A stretch of DNA of 64,000 nt from Drosophila persimilis (lineage: Eukaryota > Arthropoda > Insecta > Diptera > Drosophilidae): the NCBI RefSeq assembly GCF_003286085.1, contig NW_020825317.1, positions 3,348,001-3,412,000 of the forward strand, written 5' to 3'. The stretch's first letter is position 1. Each line of letters starts with the position of its first letter. The translations under genes were made by a program, and so were the position numbers. Of the stretch, positions 1-10,698 are shown in pieces. The notes under the pieces are model-generated. The model searched no databases and was not told the DNA's origin. It saw only the letters and a list, made by a program, of their open reading frames with translations.

Positions 1-1482
1 GTCGCCGCCTAATGAGGCCTATGGGATGTGGGGTGTGGGGTGTGCGATGTGGCTGTTGCCGCTCGGCGCATGGTGATGATGATGCTGCCACTCTCCTGTT
101 TTGTAACCCGATCTCAATTAGAAGAAGCAACCACAGCCACTGCCTTCGTTTCGTATCTGCCACACACAACATTTCTGGCTTCCTGTTGCCGTTGCCGCTG
201 CCGCTGCCGCTATTGCTGCTGCCTCTGCTGGGGAGCTTCTTGCAGCAACATTTTATTTTCTGACCAGGAATCTCTCTCTGTGCGGCAGCAGAAGTTAAAG
301 TTTCTCATCAGGAATATTTCTGTGGCCACCACCGACGACCGTGTGTGTTCCGTTTCGTTTCGTTTCGTTTCGTTCGGTTTTAATTTATCTAAAACTTTTG
401 GCTGCTGCTGCTTCTGCCGCATGCCTCAACCTTTTTGGTCACCCCCACCTCTTGGCCACCGACGGCGCCGCAATTTGCAATTTGACCTTTTAACCCTTTG
501 TTGCGGACCTCGAACACCAGGGAGGGCGAGAAACAGAGAGAGAGAGAGACACAGACACAAAGTTTGGGAAGCGACCTTGTAACCACAGCAACAACACCAG
601 CAGCAGAAGCCCGGCAGTAAATGGGGGGAAGAGTGGTGGGGAGCCACGCGATGGATGGGGGAGGATGCAAGAGAGATTGCAGTACATCCAGTACATTCAT
701 TCAGCCACTGGTACACTCATTTATTCATCATCCATCAATCATCATTTGGCTGGCATTTAAATGTCACAATCCGCGGGTGGGAGGGGGTATGTAATCATCA
801 ATATGTTAAAGATCGAATCGGAGAACCGGAGAGCCGGGGAACCGAAAGGAAAGCAACAAGTGTCTTGAACACGAAACAGCGCGAAAAGGTACAGTTTGCA
901 TGTACAGTTGCAGTGTTGGTAAACGAGGCGGTATGGTAGAAAAAACACATCCATTTCGATGAGGATTCAATGGTCTTTACCCGCCACCAGTGTTGGTAAA
1001 TAGTGACAGAATCCACCATTACTTTCATCTGAATAACTTCCATCCACAACATTCGCGTACAGTTGTGCTGAGTCCCGAGCTCTCTCAAAAACTTCTGTCA
1101 GTCATTGGACATTAGGTATTCATCACGAATGCAGCCCAAGGAAACAACTGAGTAGGTGTCTGTCTGTCCCATTAGATACGCTTTAGAGTCCCCCCCCCCA
1201 GAAGGACGGGACCGCAATTCCAATCATCACTGTACTTGGCCCCAATGGCGGAGGGGGGCTTTGGCCATGTCTGACAGCTGGGCAATAGCTCTCTGGCATA
1301 TCCATCAGCGAGATGCATAGACTCCAGTCTCGAGTTGGGCGCCCATTTGGAATCTGTGTCATTTGCATAAAAAACCACACACAAACAATTCAAAATCTGA
1401 CAAGATGTAGCGTGCCGCCTGACCATTGCAATGCCGCAGTTAGGAATACTCTATATCCATAAGATTTGTGGATCACCTTTTG

Positions 1483-1700
1483 TATACCCGATACTCAAAA
1501 ATTGAAGTGGATGTCACACCCAGAAGGAAGCGTTTACGACCCCAAATATATATATATGGGTTTTATATATATATTCTTGGTCAGCATCAACAGCCGAGTC
1601 TGTCTGTCCGGCTATCTGTCCGGTTATCTGTCCTTCTATCCGCCCGTCTGGATGTCGCCTGGATCCCAGAGACTATGAAAGCAAAAGCAACCTAATTTGT
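1483..1700 (+). mobile_element. DINE-1/INE-1-like (SGM/mini-me) Helitron-derived fragment
   Basis: Begins with TATACCCGATACTC, then an 'AGAAGGAAGCGTTTACGACC' block, a TA-rich stretch, 'TCAGCATCAACAGCCGAGTC', and short CTGTCTGTCCG-type iterations, ending in 'GAGACTATGAAAGC'. This is the order seen in the longer copy at 55.7 kb. No coding capacity is present or expected, since these are non-autonomous elements. Truncated at the 3' side. Confidence 0.75.
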
Positions 1701-3081
1701 CCTAAAATCCTAATCAAACGGGTCATTAGACTGAATTCGGACAAACGAAGTGCAAGAACTAATCTGAATACTACATATGAATGGGAATTTCCCGCGAAAA
1801 GTCCACTGCGGCCAACAAATTAAAAGTAAGTGAAAACACATTTCCATTTATGTACTTTTGTCCCGATTTTATTATCTAAAAATATCACCTTTGATCTAAA
1901 AACATTTTCGGTATTTTTTGGTATTTTTATAGTCGTGTTTTCCTGCACAGTTATCTGCTATAAAAAAGATGATTCTTAATGAAAGTTTTTCCTCAAAATC
2001 TCTCTAACATATTGAACTATCTGAAAAAATCAAAGAAAATTTGCTCAATATCGGCTAACGGTATATTACTTAACCTTTATTAAGCCAAGAGATGTGCGAC
2101 AAATCATATTTGCGTATAAGAAAATCGCATCAAGCTATTGCCCCCTACTCGGGGGGCGGGAGGCTCACATCCCCCCCTTTGCCACAACTTTCGCTGAAAA
2201 TTGAATTGAAAACCCGCCGCGAAAACCCCTTCTATTTTTCAACCGTGCAAATTTGTTTGCAAAAACCTCGCAAACGCATAGTCGCCCTTAGCAGACAAGA
2301 GCTAGGGCTAGATCCAATTCGACATCTGGGATATGGACATATGTATGTTCTGGCTGAGTATCGGTCGTTTAGCCAAGAGCGCGTCATGCAGCAGTGCCCC
2401 TTGGTTGAGTCATTGTTCTAAGAAAATGTTCTCACTTGGTTCCTTGGGAAGAGAACGTGTCACCAACTTCGTGACCAAGTGATAGTACCCTTCGCTGACG
2501 CTCTCGAGAATTCCAAAAATCGAGAAGCAAACAAAGAGCAAAAACGAGTACAGGCAGAGTCCAGAGTCGGGGACGCAGTCGTAGTCGTAGTCGCCACTCC
2601 GAGAGATGATGTCATAGTTGGTGGAGTGGGAGGTTGCTGCTGCTGGAGTAGTGATATCACTATCCGACTGCTGCCCCTGCCACTGCTGCTGCTTCCACAT
2701 AAAACAAATTGCCACTGGCGCTAACTGCAGCACCATAATGATCCGATGGCTATGATAATAATCATCATCTCTCGAATGGGGCAAAGCCCCCGATGATATC
2801 CCATGGGCCATTTATCAAAGTTCAGCCATCGAAAAGATGTTAACATCGCAAAATTACACAGTCATAAAAATTTAGAAGAAAAACTGCAGTCGGCAGGCCC
2901 AAAGAAGTGGTGCCTCTACCACTTCTTGCCCCTGCGCTCTCTGTGGGGCCATGGCTTAGCATTTGAGTCGCTTACAATTACAGCCACTCACCCACCGCAA
3001 GCCCAGAGCCTCCTCTCTTTTTTTATTTTTGGTGGGCGATGCAAATCGCATAAGCGCCTCTGGAGCTGCTGGCCGCGTGGT

Positions 3082-3149
3082 GCATGGCGCATGGCGTATG
3101 GAGCATGGGGCATGGGGTATGGGGCATGGGGCATGGAGCATGGAGCGTG
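3082..3149. repeat. 7-bp tandem repeat, consensus GCATGGG, about 9.7 copies
   Basis: Consecutive units GCATGGC, GCATGGC, GTATGGA, GCATGGG, GCATGGG, GTATGGG, GCATGGG, GCATGGA, GCATGGA and a partial GCGTG. The units diverge by only one or two bases, so the array is fairly young. It lies in otherwise non-coding DNA. Confidence 0.9.
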
Positions 3150-3532
3150 TTTAATTGCGTGCAATTTGTTTTAGACACTGCGAACCATCAAAGTACAGTG
3201 AAGACTGGAGCAAATAGAGTATAATGCCAAAATGCGTTTATTCGCTTTCCACAGCTCGTTTCTTAATGCTTTTATTATCTCATGGGATGTGGATGTGTTC
3301 TAATAGCGTTAGCTAACACTGGAGCTGGCATTTGTTTCTTGAATGTGGTCCTTATTCCTTATAACCATCGCAATTGGAAGAAATTGTAGAAGTGAGCGAT
3401 TTTGCACGATTTTCCAACACTTGAAACGCATGCATCTAATCTTCTAAGGTGCGTATCAACAGCTGCATAGCATGGTTCAGCAAATACCCGTCTTATGCGC
3501 ATAGGAAAGTGCATTTCTGCTGCTCTGCTTCT

Positions 3533-3544
3533 CACGTGCACGTG
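3533..3544. promoter_or_regulatory. Two abutting CACGTG E-boxes
   Basis: Two perfect palindromic E-boxes lie back to back with no spacer (CACGTGCACGTG). CACGTG is the core bound by bHLH dimers, including CLOCK/CYCLE. No promoter is evident beside it, so any function is speculative. Confidence 0.3.
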
Positions 3545-5223
3545 GTTGGCACCCGTACAGTGTCGTGTCCCGCACGAATGAATGAATAAGGGTTTTGCAA
3601 CACTGGATCCCAAATACGAAAGAGGTTGAAAGTATCTGTAAATATTCGCATAGAGTGGGGGAATGTCTTCGATGGGATTGCCACTGTAGTGGGCATCTGT
3701 GATGTCCGTACGAGTATGTGGGCCATGTTACACGCGTATGCTATATGTTTCAGCCACTCACTCACTCACTCGCTTTAGTAAGAGTAAATGAAACTGTTCG
3801 TTCCTCCGTTTGTTCGTTCGTTCGTTTGGTTTTGCATTACATCAACTCATTAGGCACGCACAGACGACAGACGACAGGCGACAGTCGACAGACAACGTTG
3901 AGCGTTGAACGATGACGATGAGGCGTCGTTGTAGGTCAGTCAGTCTCTGGGATTACCGCTGCAATAGCAACTGCAAAATGCGACAGTCTCGGGGCCGCCA
4001 CCCCGCCTCGACTTGTCGAGCAGCTTCAGAGGCGGCTACGACTCCGACTCCCAGAAGAAGCTGAGACTTTGAGACTGGCGAGTGCTTCACAGTTCACTCG
4101 CTTTTTGCAGTGGGATACCCTGTACTAGTGTCCCCATACAGAGCCTGTTGAACCATAGAGCTCAGTCGGGAGATCAACAGGTGGGCCTTAACAGAGTATG
4201 CAGTACCCACAAAGAAACTTTAAGGTGTAATTTCCACAAGTTTAAATATACGAAAATAATAGTATCCATTAGATGTGAGAGTATCCATTATCGCGGTCTA
4301 GTGTCTGTAGAGCTCATTACTTCCTATTTTTGAATTCTGCACAGAAGATTCTTAGAGGATATCCGCGTATTCGAAGTAGTATCCCCTGGTTTTTGTTTTT
4401 ATTTTATACTCTCCATTTTTCGTCGAATGCTTTTTGCGTCTGCTGCTGTTGTTGCCCGTTCCCGTCTGTCGTGCCGCCTCTCAACTTTAAACTTAATTAC
4501 CTGAAAGAGTGTACACGAAGGTGTACGATACACAAATATGGAACCAGAGGCAGGGGCCGTCCCAAAAACTACGCACAGTATTTCCCCACATACATATTGT
4601 TTAATAGCATCGACAACGACGAGCGACAACGACATTTGGTTTTATTTTATTTCCATTTTGAATGAGTATTTGGTTTGGCTGCAGGCGATTTCTTTATGGG
4701 AGGCTGCTTCATAAAAAGTAGAGCCCCATATTGTAAAGCTTCCATCGAAAAATTCTGAGAAAACGAATGACTAATCGTTTGAAGACGAAGCCAAGAATCA
4801 ACTCTATAAAAAATAAGAATATTAGGCAGTTCTTTTTATTAAACAGCTTTGAAAAGGCGTTTGGAAGGGAAGGTGTCCTATTGCTTATGGGAAATTCGTT
4901 CAAGGAACCAATGACGTATGTTGGCTTGAAAACTGAGAACAGAAAATCAGCTGTTGCACTTAGCATTAACCCTATACGTTCTATAATGAACGCGGCTGTT
5001 CACCTATGGGAAATTTGCACAGCGAATACGTTTTCTCGACGAAACATAACAGACTCTTTGTAGTTAAAAAAAAAACTACCAAAGATATCCTTTCTGTCCA
5101 TAAAGAATTCCTCGCTCTATGAACTGTGAATTTTCGCCAATTCGTTGTACCCCTCTGGTCGGACGATTAGGATGCCAAAAGAGAGGAGGAGGAGATTGAA
5201 AACGAAAAATGTGGAAGACCCAA

Positions 5224-5225
<2 letters not shown>

Positions 5226-5273
<48 letters not shown>
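5226..5273. repeat. (GA)n microsatellite, about 24 units
   Basis: An uninterrupted AG/GA dinucleotide run of about 48 bp, followed by a short imperfect GA tail to about 5290. Such tracts can bind GAGA factor, but nothing nearby marks a promoter. Confidence 0.95.
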
Positions 5274-5279
<6 letters not shown>

Positions 5280-8140
5280 GATAGAGAGATTGGCATACGT
5301 CTGCCTCGAGCTTAGGAGGAAACGCGGCCACAGACCAACAATATCTATAAATTAAATATTGACGTAGCCGGCAGTCGGCGGTTAACTTATCTGCCCATCC
5401 CCCGCCGATGCCTGCCCCCCCAGCGGAATGATGATGGATCCATCCACAACAGTTGGGGCTGACGGCACAGCGACGACCTCGGATCGCGCACGCGGCTTAT
5501 CGGATCGGGCCTCTCCAGATACGATACGATATGGAAAGATAGCCTGCGCTATGTATTACCTCATCATTGCTAATCGCAGACAGCAAAAAGGCGCTCATAA
5601 AATCCACTGCTCGGTGAATCAATCAAATGGCCGAACCGTACAGCACATACCAAACACTTTCTGGCCTACCAGCTTATGGCTTTTATGCATAAGGCATCGC
5701 CAGAAAGGAACAGTGTCTTAGAAGCGCTATAAATTATGGCGGGCCATCATTCCTTGTGGTTCCATGTCCATTCCCTTTGCGGGAGTCCCCAACACTCAAC
5801 AACGAAGCTCAGCTTCGTCTCTCAGTCCATCACATCACTCTTTTTGAGGCTTTCTTTGCGACGTGTTTGGCGCACCAAGTGAGGAGCGGCTTCGTCATAT
5901 GCAAAGCACGTTGTTCAGGCCTTTGAAATACGTACTTAGTGTTCCGCAATGTCCAACGGCAGGCGATGGCCGGGCCCGATTGGATTTCAAATGACATTGA
6001 AATCGCCATAGTTTTTTTTTTGGCCATAGAAGAAAGTAATAGAAAATATAGAAAGATATGGAAGGTCTTGTCGATTTCATGCTGTCAATCGCTGCTGCTC
6101 TTTGCACTGACTTTTTATTCGAGGGAAATGGCAAAAATCAGCTGTTGCATTTTCCATTCACACTTAAACGTTGAATAATGCCCTTTTACGGCTGCCATTC
6201 TTTTCACTTGCCATTCGCATGTCGGCGTCTTTCGGCTGGAGCTCAGCTGTGTGCCCCCCTCCCACCCCAACTACCGTTAAGCATCCTTGACAGTGGCGGC
6301 TTTTGTTTCGTACCCACGATGTTGCATGCCTCGCAGCGAACACAGAGAGAGCAACAGAGGCCGAGAATGAGCTCCATTATGTGCGTGTGCAAGCGAGAGG
6401 GCACGAGGGTACCGCTGCGGACGGGTGATGACCTCAAGTGTGACACAGGGCGCACGAAAAAACAAAGACCTGAATGGAACAAAGGCATCACGATGCCTCC
6501 TCCCACTCCCACTCGCTCTCCTGCTGCTGCCCCCCCTTCCCATCCCTTCCCTCCGCTGCCACCCTCGCTCCCCCCTCTGCAGTTGTCATCAAGTGCAACG
6601 TCATCCTGCTTATTAAAGGTATTACACCAACACACAATGCGGCACAAGGGGGCAGCAAAGAGCCCTGTGAGACGGTGCAACCAGTAGACAACAAGTAAAC
6701 GTAATTACAGCCGCGCCTCCCTCCGCTGCAGCCACAGCCCTCAGGCTCAGGCTCGGGCCCGGGCTCAGCCTCTGCCTCGGCCGCTGTCTCTCAGAACCAG
6801 GTCGTTCGTCTCTGCCCAAGTGCATTCAAGCGCAGGTGAGGGGCATTCCTAGAGAGCGCTCTCTTGATAGTGGCACACTTTGTTCCAGAGCGAGAGACAG
6901 AAAGTGGCCAAACATGGAAATATGCAACTCCAAAAAGCGGCAAAGCCTCCCCTTAAGCATAGATCAAAATCTTGATATCTGTCGCTGCCTCTGCCTCTGC
7001 CGCTGCCTTTGCCGCTGCCTTAGGACTGGCTTCTGCCTCTGCTTCTGTCATAGTCTTGCCTTTGCGATTGCCTTTGCCTCTGCTGCTATCAAAAATCTCA
7101 GGCCCAGCCTCGCTGTCCCCAAGGTACATTATTATAGAAGGTAAGGCAACTCCTTGGCAAGGGGCCGCCCGCATCTCAGTTCCCACCTTACCTCCATTTC
7201 ACGAGGTTCATGATATGCCTCGGCTGTTTACCTTTGCTGTCGGCAGTCAGACGCTTTCGCTGCCTCTGCCTCTGTCGCTGTTGTTCCTCTCTTTCTGGCG
7301 CTCTTAAATCTGTTTAGAAAAAGATGCAGACCTCCTTGTCATTGTCACAGAGACACACCGTGGAGAGGGCTGGGGCGGGCACGCAGAGCGACAACCCTCT
7401 TGACTGCGGCTTGCCGTTGATTTCTTCTCTTCTTAGGAGAGAGAGGGAGAGCGCGAGCTAAAAGACGATGTTGTCGCGACGCGCATTGCTGCACAACGAA
7501 AGAGACACACAAAAAAAAGTTCGGGCACTTCTTCGGAATGTTTCCAGCACTTCAACTGCATTACCGTAAGCTGCGACGTCAGCGTCGGCAGCAGCAGCGG
7601 CAGCGGCAGCGGCGGCAGCCATCCGTCATAACTGTGTTGCGGCGCGACTGCGACTGCGACTGACAATATATCAATGACTGTCAAACCGTTTGGATGGAGG
7701 CGGAGTGGGACAGGGGTCCAAGGTGCAAGGCTCTTGACTTTTCCAGTGTTTCACTCAATAGAGGTTTCACTGTATGACAAGAACACATGTATGTATAATA
7801 ACTAGCAGCCTCTGAGGCCAAAGGGTAGCCCCACAAAATTAGTATGGCGTAATTTTTGTGCAGAATAAACACCTTTTTTAAGAACCTTTTCACGAGAAAC
7901 GTTTAACGTTTTAACGTTTCCCACCTGATGGGAAGCGCAAAATTTTTTGGCGACTTCCGTGGAAGGCAGTCCAAAAAAGCCATAAAGTGTTCAACCATAT
8001 GGCGGAGATCGGAGAGGTTTAAAGGTCGCAATTGTTACTTCTATACATTTCTGGGAATATACTGAGAGTTATGCCGCGTTTGCCCTTACAAGAACGTACG
8101 AATCCCGCTTGGGAGAGAGAGAGAGTACTGCTTGAGAAGG

Positions 8141-8163
8141 GCCACACTGGGAGAGAGAGAGAT
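8141..8163 (-). repeat. Inverted copy of the GAGA + CCAGTGTGG motif
   Basis: GCCACACTGG followed by GAGAGAGAGA is the reverse complement of the motif repeated at 9246-9521 on the other side of the Ran-like gene. A partial copy (CTTGGGAGAGAGAGAGAG) precedes it at 8108-8125. Confidence 0.6.
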
Positions 8164-8204
8164 ACCCTTAAAAGTATCGCACTGAATCTAGTTTGTTTTC
8201 AAAC

Positions 8205-8216
8205 TTTTTTTTTAAT
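8205..8216 (-). terminator. Possible ATTAAA polyadenylation signal and A-tract remnant of the Ran-like retrocopy
   Basis: On the minus strand, about 83 bp after the Ran-like stop codon, ATTAAA runs directly into nine consecutive A residues. This fits either a poly(A) signal or the remnant of the poly(A) tail of a retroposed mRNA. I did not identify a target-site duplication. Confidence 0.35.
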
Positions 8217-8297
8217 ATGTTTTTCGAGTCAATGAACTTGTACTTTTTAAACAGAAACTACAACAATTTTGGGAAACCAAACCAAATAATTTGAAAC

Positions 8298-9077
8298 TTA
8301 TTGATTGTTTGTGATCGTCTCCTCACGACCGTCGTTGTCTTTCCCTGGAGCTATGTTCACGCGATGGTCGTTGCCCGTCTTTAGAGCCACGGTCTTCTCC
8401 TTAAAGTAGTCCTTGATTTTCTTTAGGAGCTCATCCTCTTTCTTAACATAATCTTTGTATTTCCCTAGCGTCTCCTCCTCGTGAGCGTCTTGCTCCATTT
8501 CCTCCTCCGCTTCCAGAATGGTTTGAAGCCCGTTTGGCGGCATTGAGGTCACAAAGTGGAAACGCTCGCCAATCAGCTGATAGAAGAGATAGATGAAGGG
8601 CTCCGAACAGCAGTAGTTATTCTTCACCGAGATGTCAAAGTACTGCATATCGGACTTGCAGATTATTGGATTTAATTTGAAGACCGTGCGACTGGGGTTG
8701 TCCGCCTTGTTGCCACAAATGACAGTGGGGATGCGGCCGCAGTCGTCCCACAGTTCGCTGTTCCACAGGAACACGTTGTCACAGGTCTCCTGGTTGGTCA
8801 CATCGCACATGATGACGGCACAGTCGCTGCCCCGATGGCATACGTGGCGCAGACCCGGACTCTTCTGCTCAGCGGAGGTATCCCAAACATTGAATCGAAC
8901 GGGTCCCCGTTTGGTGTGGAACACGATATCCTGTTCAGTGTGCTTTCTGGTCGGCCAATAGTCCGTATTCTCATCAAAAAGGCCTGTGAGGAGACGTTTT
9001 ATCAAGGAGGTCTTGCCCGTCTTAGTATCGCCCACAACGACCAGCTTGTAGGTGGGTAAACCATCCATATAGTACAT
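8298..9077 (-). CDS. Ran-like small GTPase, intronless retrogene with divergent C-terminus
   Basis: Ran moves cargo across the nuclear pore and organises spindles; this is a diverged copy. The intact intronless frame gives 259 aa from the methionine at 9077 (MYYMDGLP), which puts the P-loop at nearly Ran's numbering. An in-frame ATG at 9245 would add 56 residues without Ran similarity. Visible: P-loop GDTKTGKT (16-23), switch I threonine in YWPT (about 43), the Ran signature FHTKRGPVRFNVWDT (53-67), NKAD (123-126) and SVK (150-152). Oddities: Ran's DTAGQEK is DTSAEQK, so the DxxG glycine and the catalytic glutamine position are altered. The acidic DEDDDL tail is replaced by about 75 charged, Glu/Lys-rich residues, partly coiled-coil-like. 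Canonical Ran is about 216 aa. Retrocopies of Ran have arisen repeatedly in Drosophila, typically with male-biased expression. Full openness suggests it is functional or very young. Confidence 0.85.
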   Translation of the reverse strand: MYYMDGLPTYKLVVVGDTKTGKTSLIKRLLTGLFDENTDYWPTRKHTEQDIVFHTKRGPVRFNVWDTSAEQKSPGLRHVCHRGSDCAVIMCDVTNQETCDNVFLWNSELWDDCGRIPTVICGNKADNPSRTVFKLNPIICKSDMQYFDISVKNNYCCSEPFIYLFYQLIGERFHFVTSMPPNGLQTILEAEEEMEQDAHEEETLGKYKDYVKKEDELLKKIKDYFKEKTVALKTGNDHRVNIAPGKDNDGREETITNNQ

Positions 9078-9245
9078 TGTTGGAAGAATGTAGCAGTAGA
9101 ATCTACCAAGCAGATAAGTTATAGCCTTAGATCTTGCCTGGCTACAGGCTTTTTGGGAGTGATACGAGTCGTACTCGTATTGGTAGGTTAGAGCAAAGTA
9201 AGTGCCTACTGTGGTTGGTATTCGGGTTTTCGTGGGTTGCTCCAT

Positions 9246-9521
9246 CTCTCTCTTTCCCAGTGTGATTGAGTAGGTACCCCAGGCACTCTCTCTCTCTCTC
9301 TCTCTCTTCCACTGTGGTTTAGCAATAGATGAATTTTCGTATCGGTCACGATCTTCAAGTGACAGAAGGAGTCTCTCTTTTCTCCATTTTCTCTCTCTTT
9401 ACCAGTGTGGCTTAGCAGTGAAGGGAGTGTTTCCATTTCAGACATGAGCTTACTCTCTCTCTGTCATGCTACCACTAGAAATCTCCCTCTACCGCTAGCT
9501 CGCTCCCAATGTGGCTTAGCG
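9246..9521 (+). repeat. Four spaced copies of a CT-tract + CCAGTGTGGCTTAGC motif
   Basis: Copies at about 9246-9270, 9285-9324, 9391-9419 and 9501-9521. Each has a pyrimidine (CTCTCTCT) tract followed within a few bases by C(C/A)A(G/C/A)TGTGG(C/T)TTAGC; the first reads CAGTGTGATTGAG. Inverted copies occur at 8141 and 10681. The array starts right at the long-form ATG of the Ran-like frame (9245) and so occupies its likely promoter. GAGA-type tracts are common at paused fly promoters; the second half is unexplained. Confidence 0.6.
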
Positions 9522-9836
9522 GTTCAGGCGCCAACCTTATGTAATATTTTGTGCTTAAAGATCTTAAAAAGCATTAAGAAACGCTGAATAAGGTACCCTC
9601 TTTTATGTCCCTTCTCTTCACACAAATCTCTCTATCTTTCTCGCTCTCTCTCTCTCTAAGCGACTTATCTATTTTTCTTCTATCTATTTATTAAAACGGC
9701 CTTCAAGGTCAAGTTTCTTCTTTTACTAGCTTCATTTTGTGGGGGGTGGCTTAGGAATCAGGAGGCTAGAGATTCATTCGTTTGCCAAAGTCTCAAGTTG
9801 TATATTTTGTATATTTGCTTTTGATTTCGGGCTTTT

Positions 9837-10003
9837 TATACCCGTTACTCGAAGAGTTGCAATGGCTACGCTCTCTCTCTCCCACACTCTCCATCGTACA
9901 GTGTGCGCCCTCTGGCGGAGGGGAGCCAAACTGAATGAGTGTCGGGTGTAAATGTAGATTCGCGGCCGTAGCACCGACTCACAACGTTCCCGCTCGTTGC
10001 TTC
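9837..10003 (+). mobile_element. DINE-1-like fragment (internally deleted)
   Basis: Opens with TATACCCGTTACTCGAAGAG, then passes directly to the family's right half: a CTCTCTCTC tract, 'GTGTGCGCCCTCTGGCGGAG', a GAGCCAAACTGA block, and 'GACTCACAACGTTCCCGCTC'. The middle of the element (the TATCCACA/CCTTCCGCCC modules) is missing. Confidence 0.75.
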
Positions 10004-10680
10004 TTCTTCCACTCTTTTTTTGGCGGCACGTTTCATTTTCTACACTCGCAGATACAGATACAGATACAACAGCTACAGATACAGATACAAATACAGGAAA
10101 TAAATCAAGTTTGGCTTTTGGTCAAAAGTCGTCGGTTTTTGTCGTTGCTGTCGCTGTATGTGGGGGGGGCTCTGCGGGGGCTCTCTAAATGTGAGACAGC
10201 GACAAATATTGTCTTTTGACAGCTAATGGGCACATTTAGAGATCGCCACTGAAGGTGGGGCGCACACGGGTGCAGGGTCTAAGCGTCCAAGCGTCAAGCA
10301 GTCTGTTGTTTACCTTACCCAATCGAATCTCGGAATCTGAATACCGAAACAAAGCGAAACGAATCGCAAAACAGTGACATACCTACAAAGAGAGAGAAGC
10401 GCTTGTTAATTGAATTATTAATCCATTAATCAATACCAATATCTGGCAAATGCTTTTTTGGGATCATAGCTGTTGATCCGCCATTAATGATTATGATGGT
10501 GATGATCGGAGAACTAGTTTCCGCTGAAATCGTGAATCAAATTGATGTCGGGAACAAATGTTTGGCCACAAATAATGTTCGGAGTACATTAAAAGATGAG
10601 GATTGCACTCCATAGGAAATGACATTCAGTTCGCTGTAGAATTGTCCCATGTGCGAAGGGCCACATAGCTCCTACACTAG

Positions 10681-10698
10681 CGCCACACTGGGAGAGAG
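10681..10698 (-). repeat. Distant inverted copy of the GAGA + CCAGTGTGG motif
   Basis: CGCCACACTGGGAGAGAG matches the inverted unit at 8141, preceded by TAG so that it reads CTA-GCG-CCACACTGG. It lies 1.2 kb beyond the array upstream of the Ran-like gene. Confidence 0.5.

Larger units (their letters stand above)
1..8100. other. Non-coding, low-complexity intergenic or intronic DNA
   Basis: I see no conserved gene here. Open frames are short, lack domains and follow simple-sequence composition: CTG/CCG-rich tracts at 185-235 and 6975-7100, pyrimidine runs near 6480-6580, GCAGCGGCAGCGG at 7590-7620. One degenerate DINE-1-type repeat, a GA microsatellite, a 7-bp tandem repeat and a double E-box are listed separately. 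AT-rich stretches such as 1690-2060 show nothing recognisable. Small exons or non-coding RNAs cannot be excluded by eye. Confidence 0.6.

Noticed and set aside
12-700. Overlapping open frames on both strands at the left edge
   Set aside because: They follow CTG/CCG low complexity, have Cys/Leu-rich content, no domains and no splice support.
6178-6687. 169-codon plus-strand frame
   Set aside because: Composition (Pro/Ser runs from pyrimidine-rich DNA) mirrors simple sequence; the antisense is equally open; no homology recognised.
8632-9059. Plus-strand frames opposite the Ran-like gene
   Set aside because: Shadows of the minus-strand GTPase frame, which carries all the conserved motifs.
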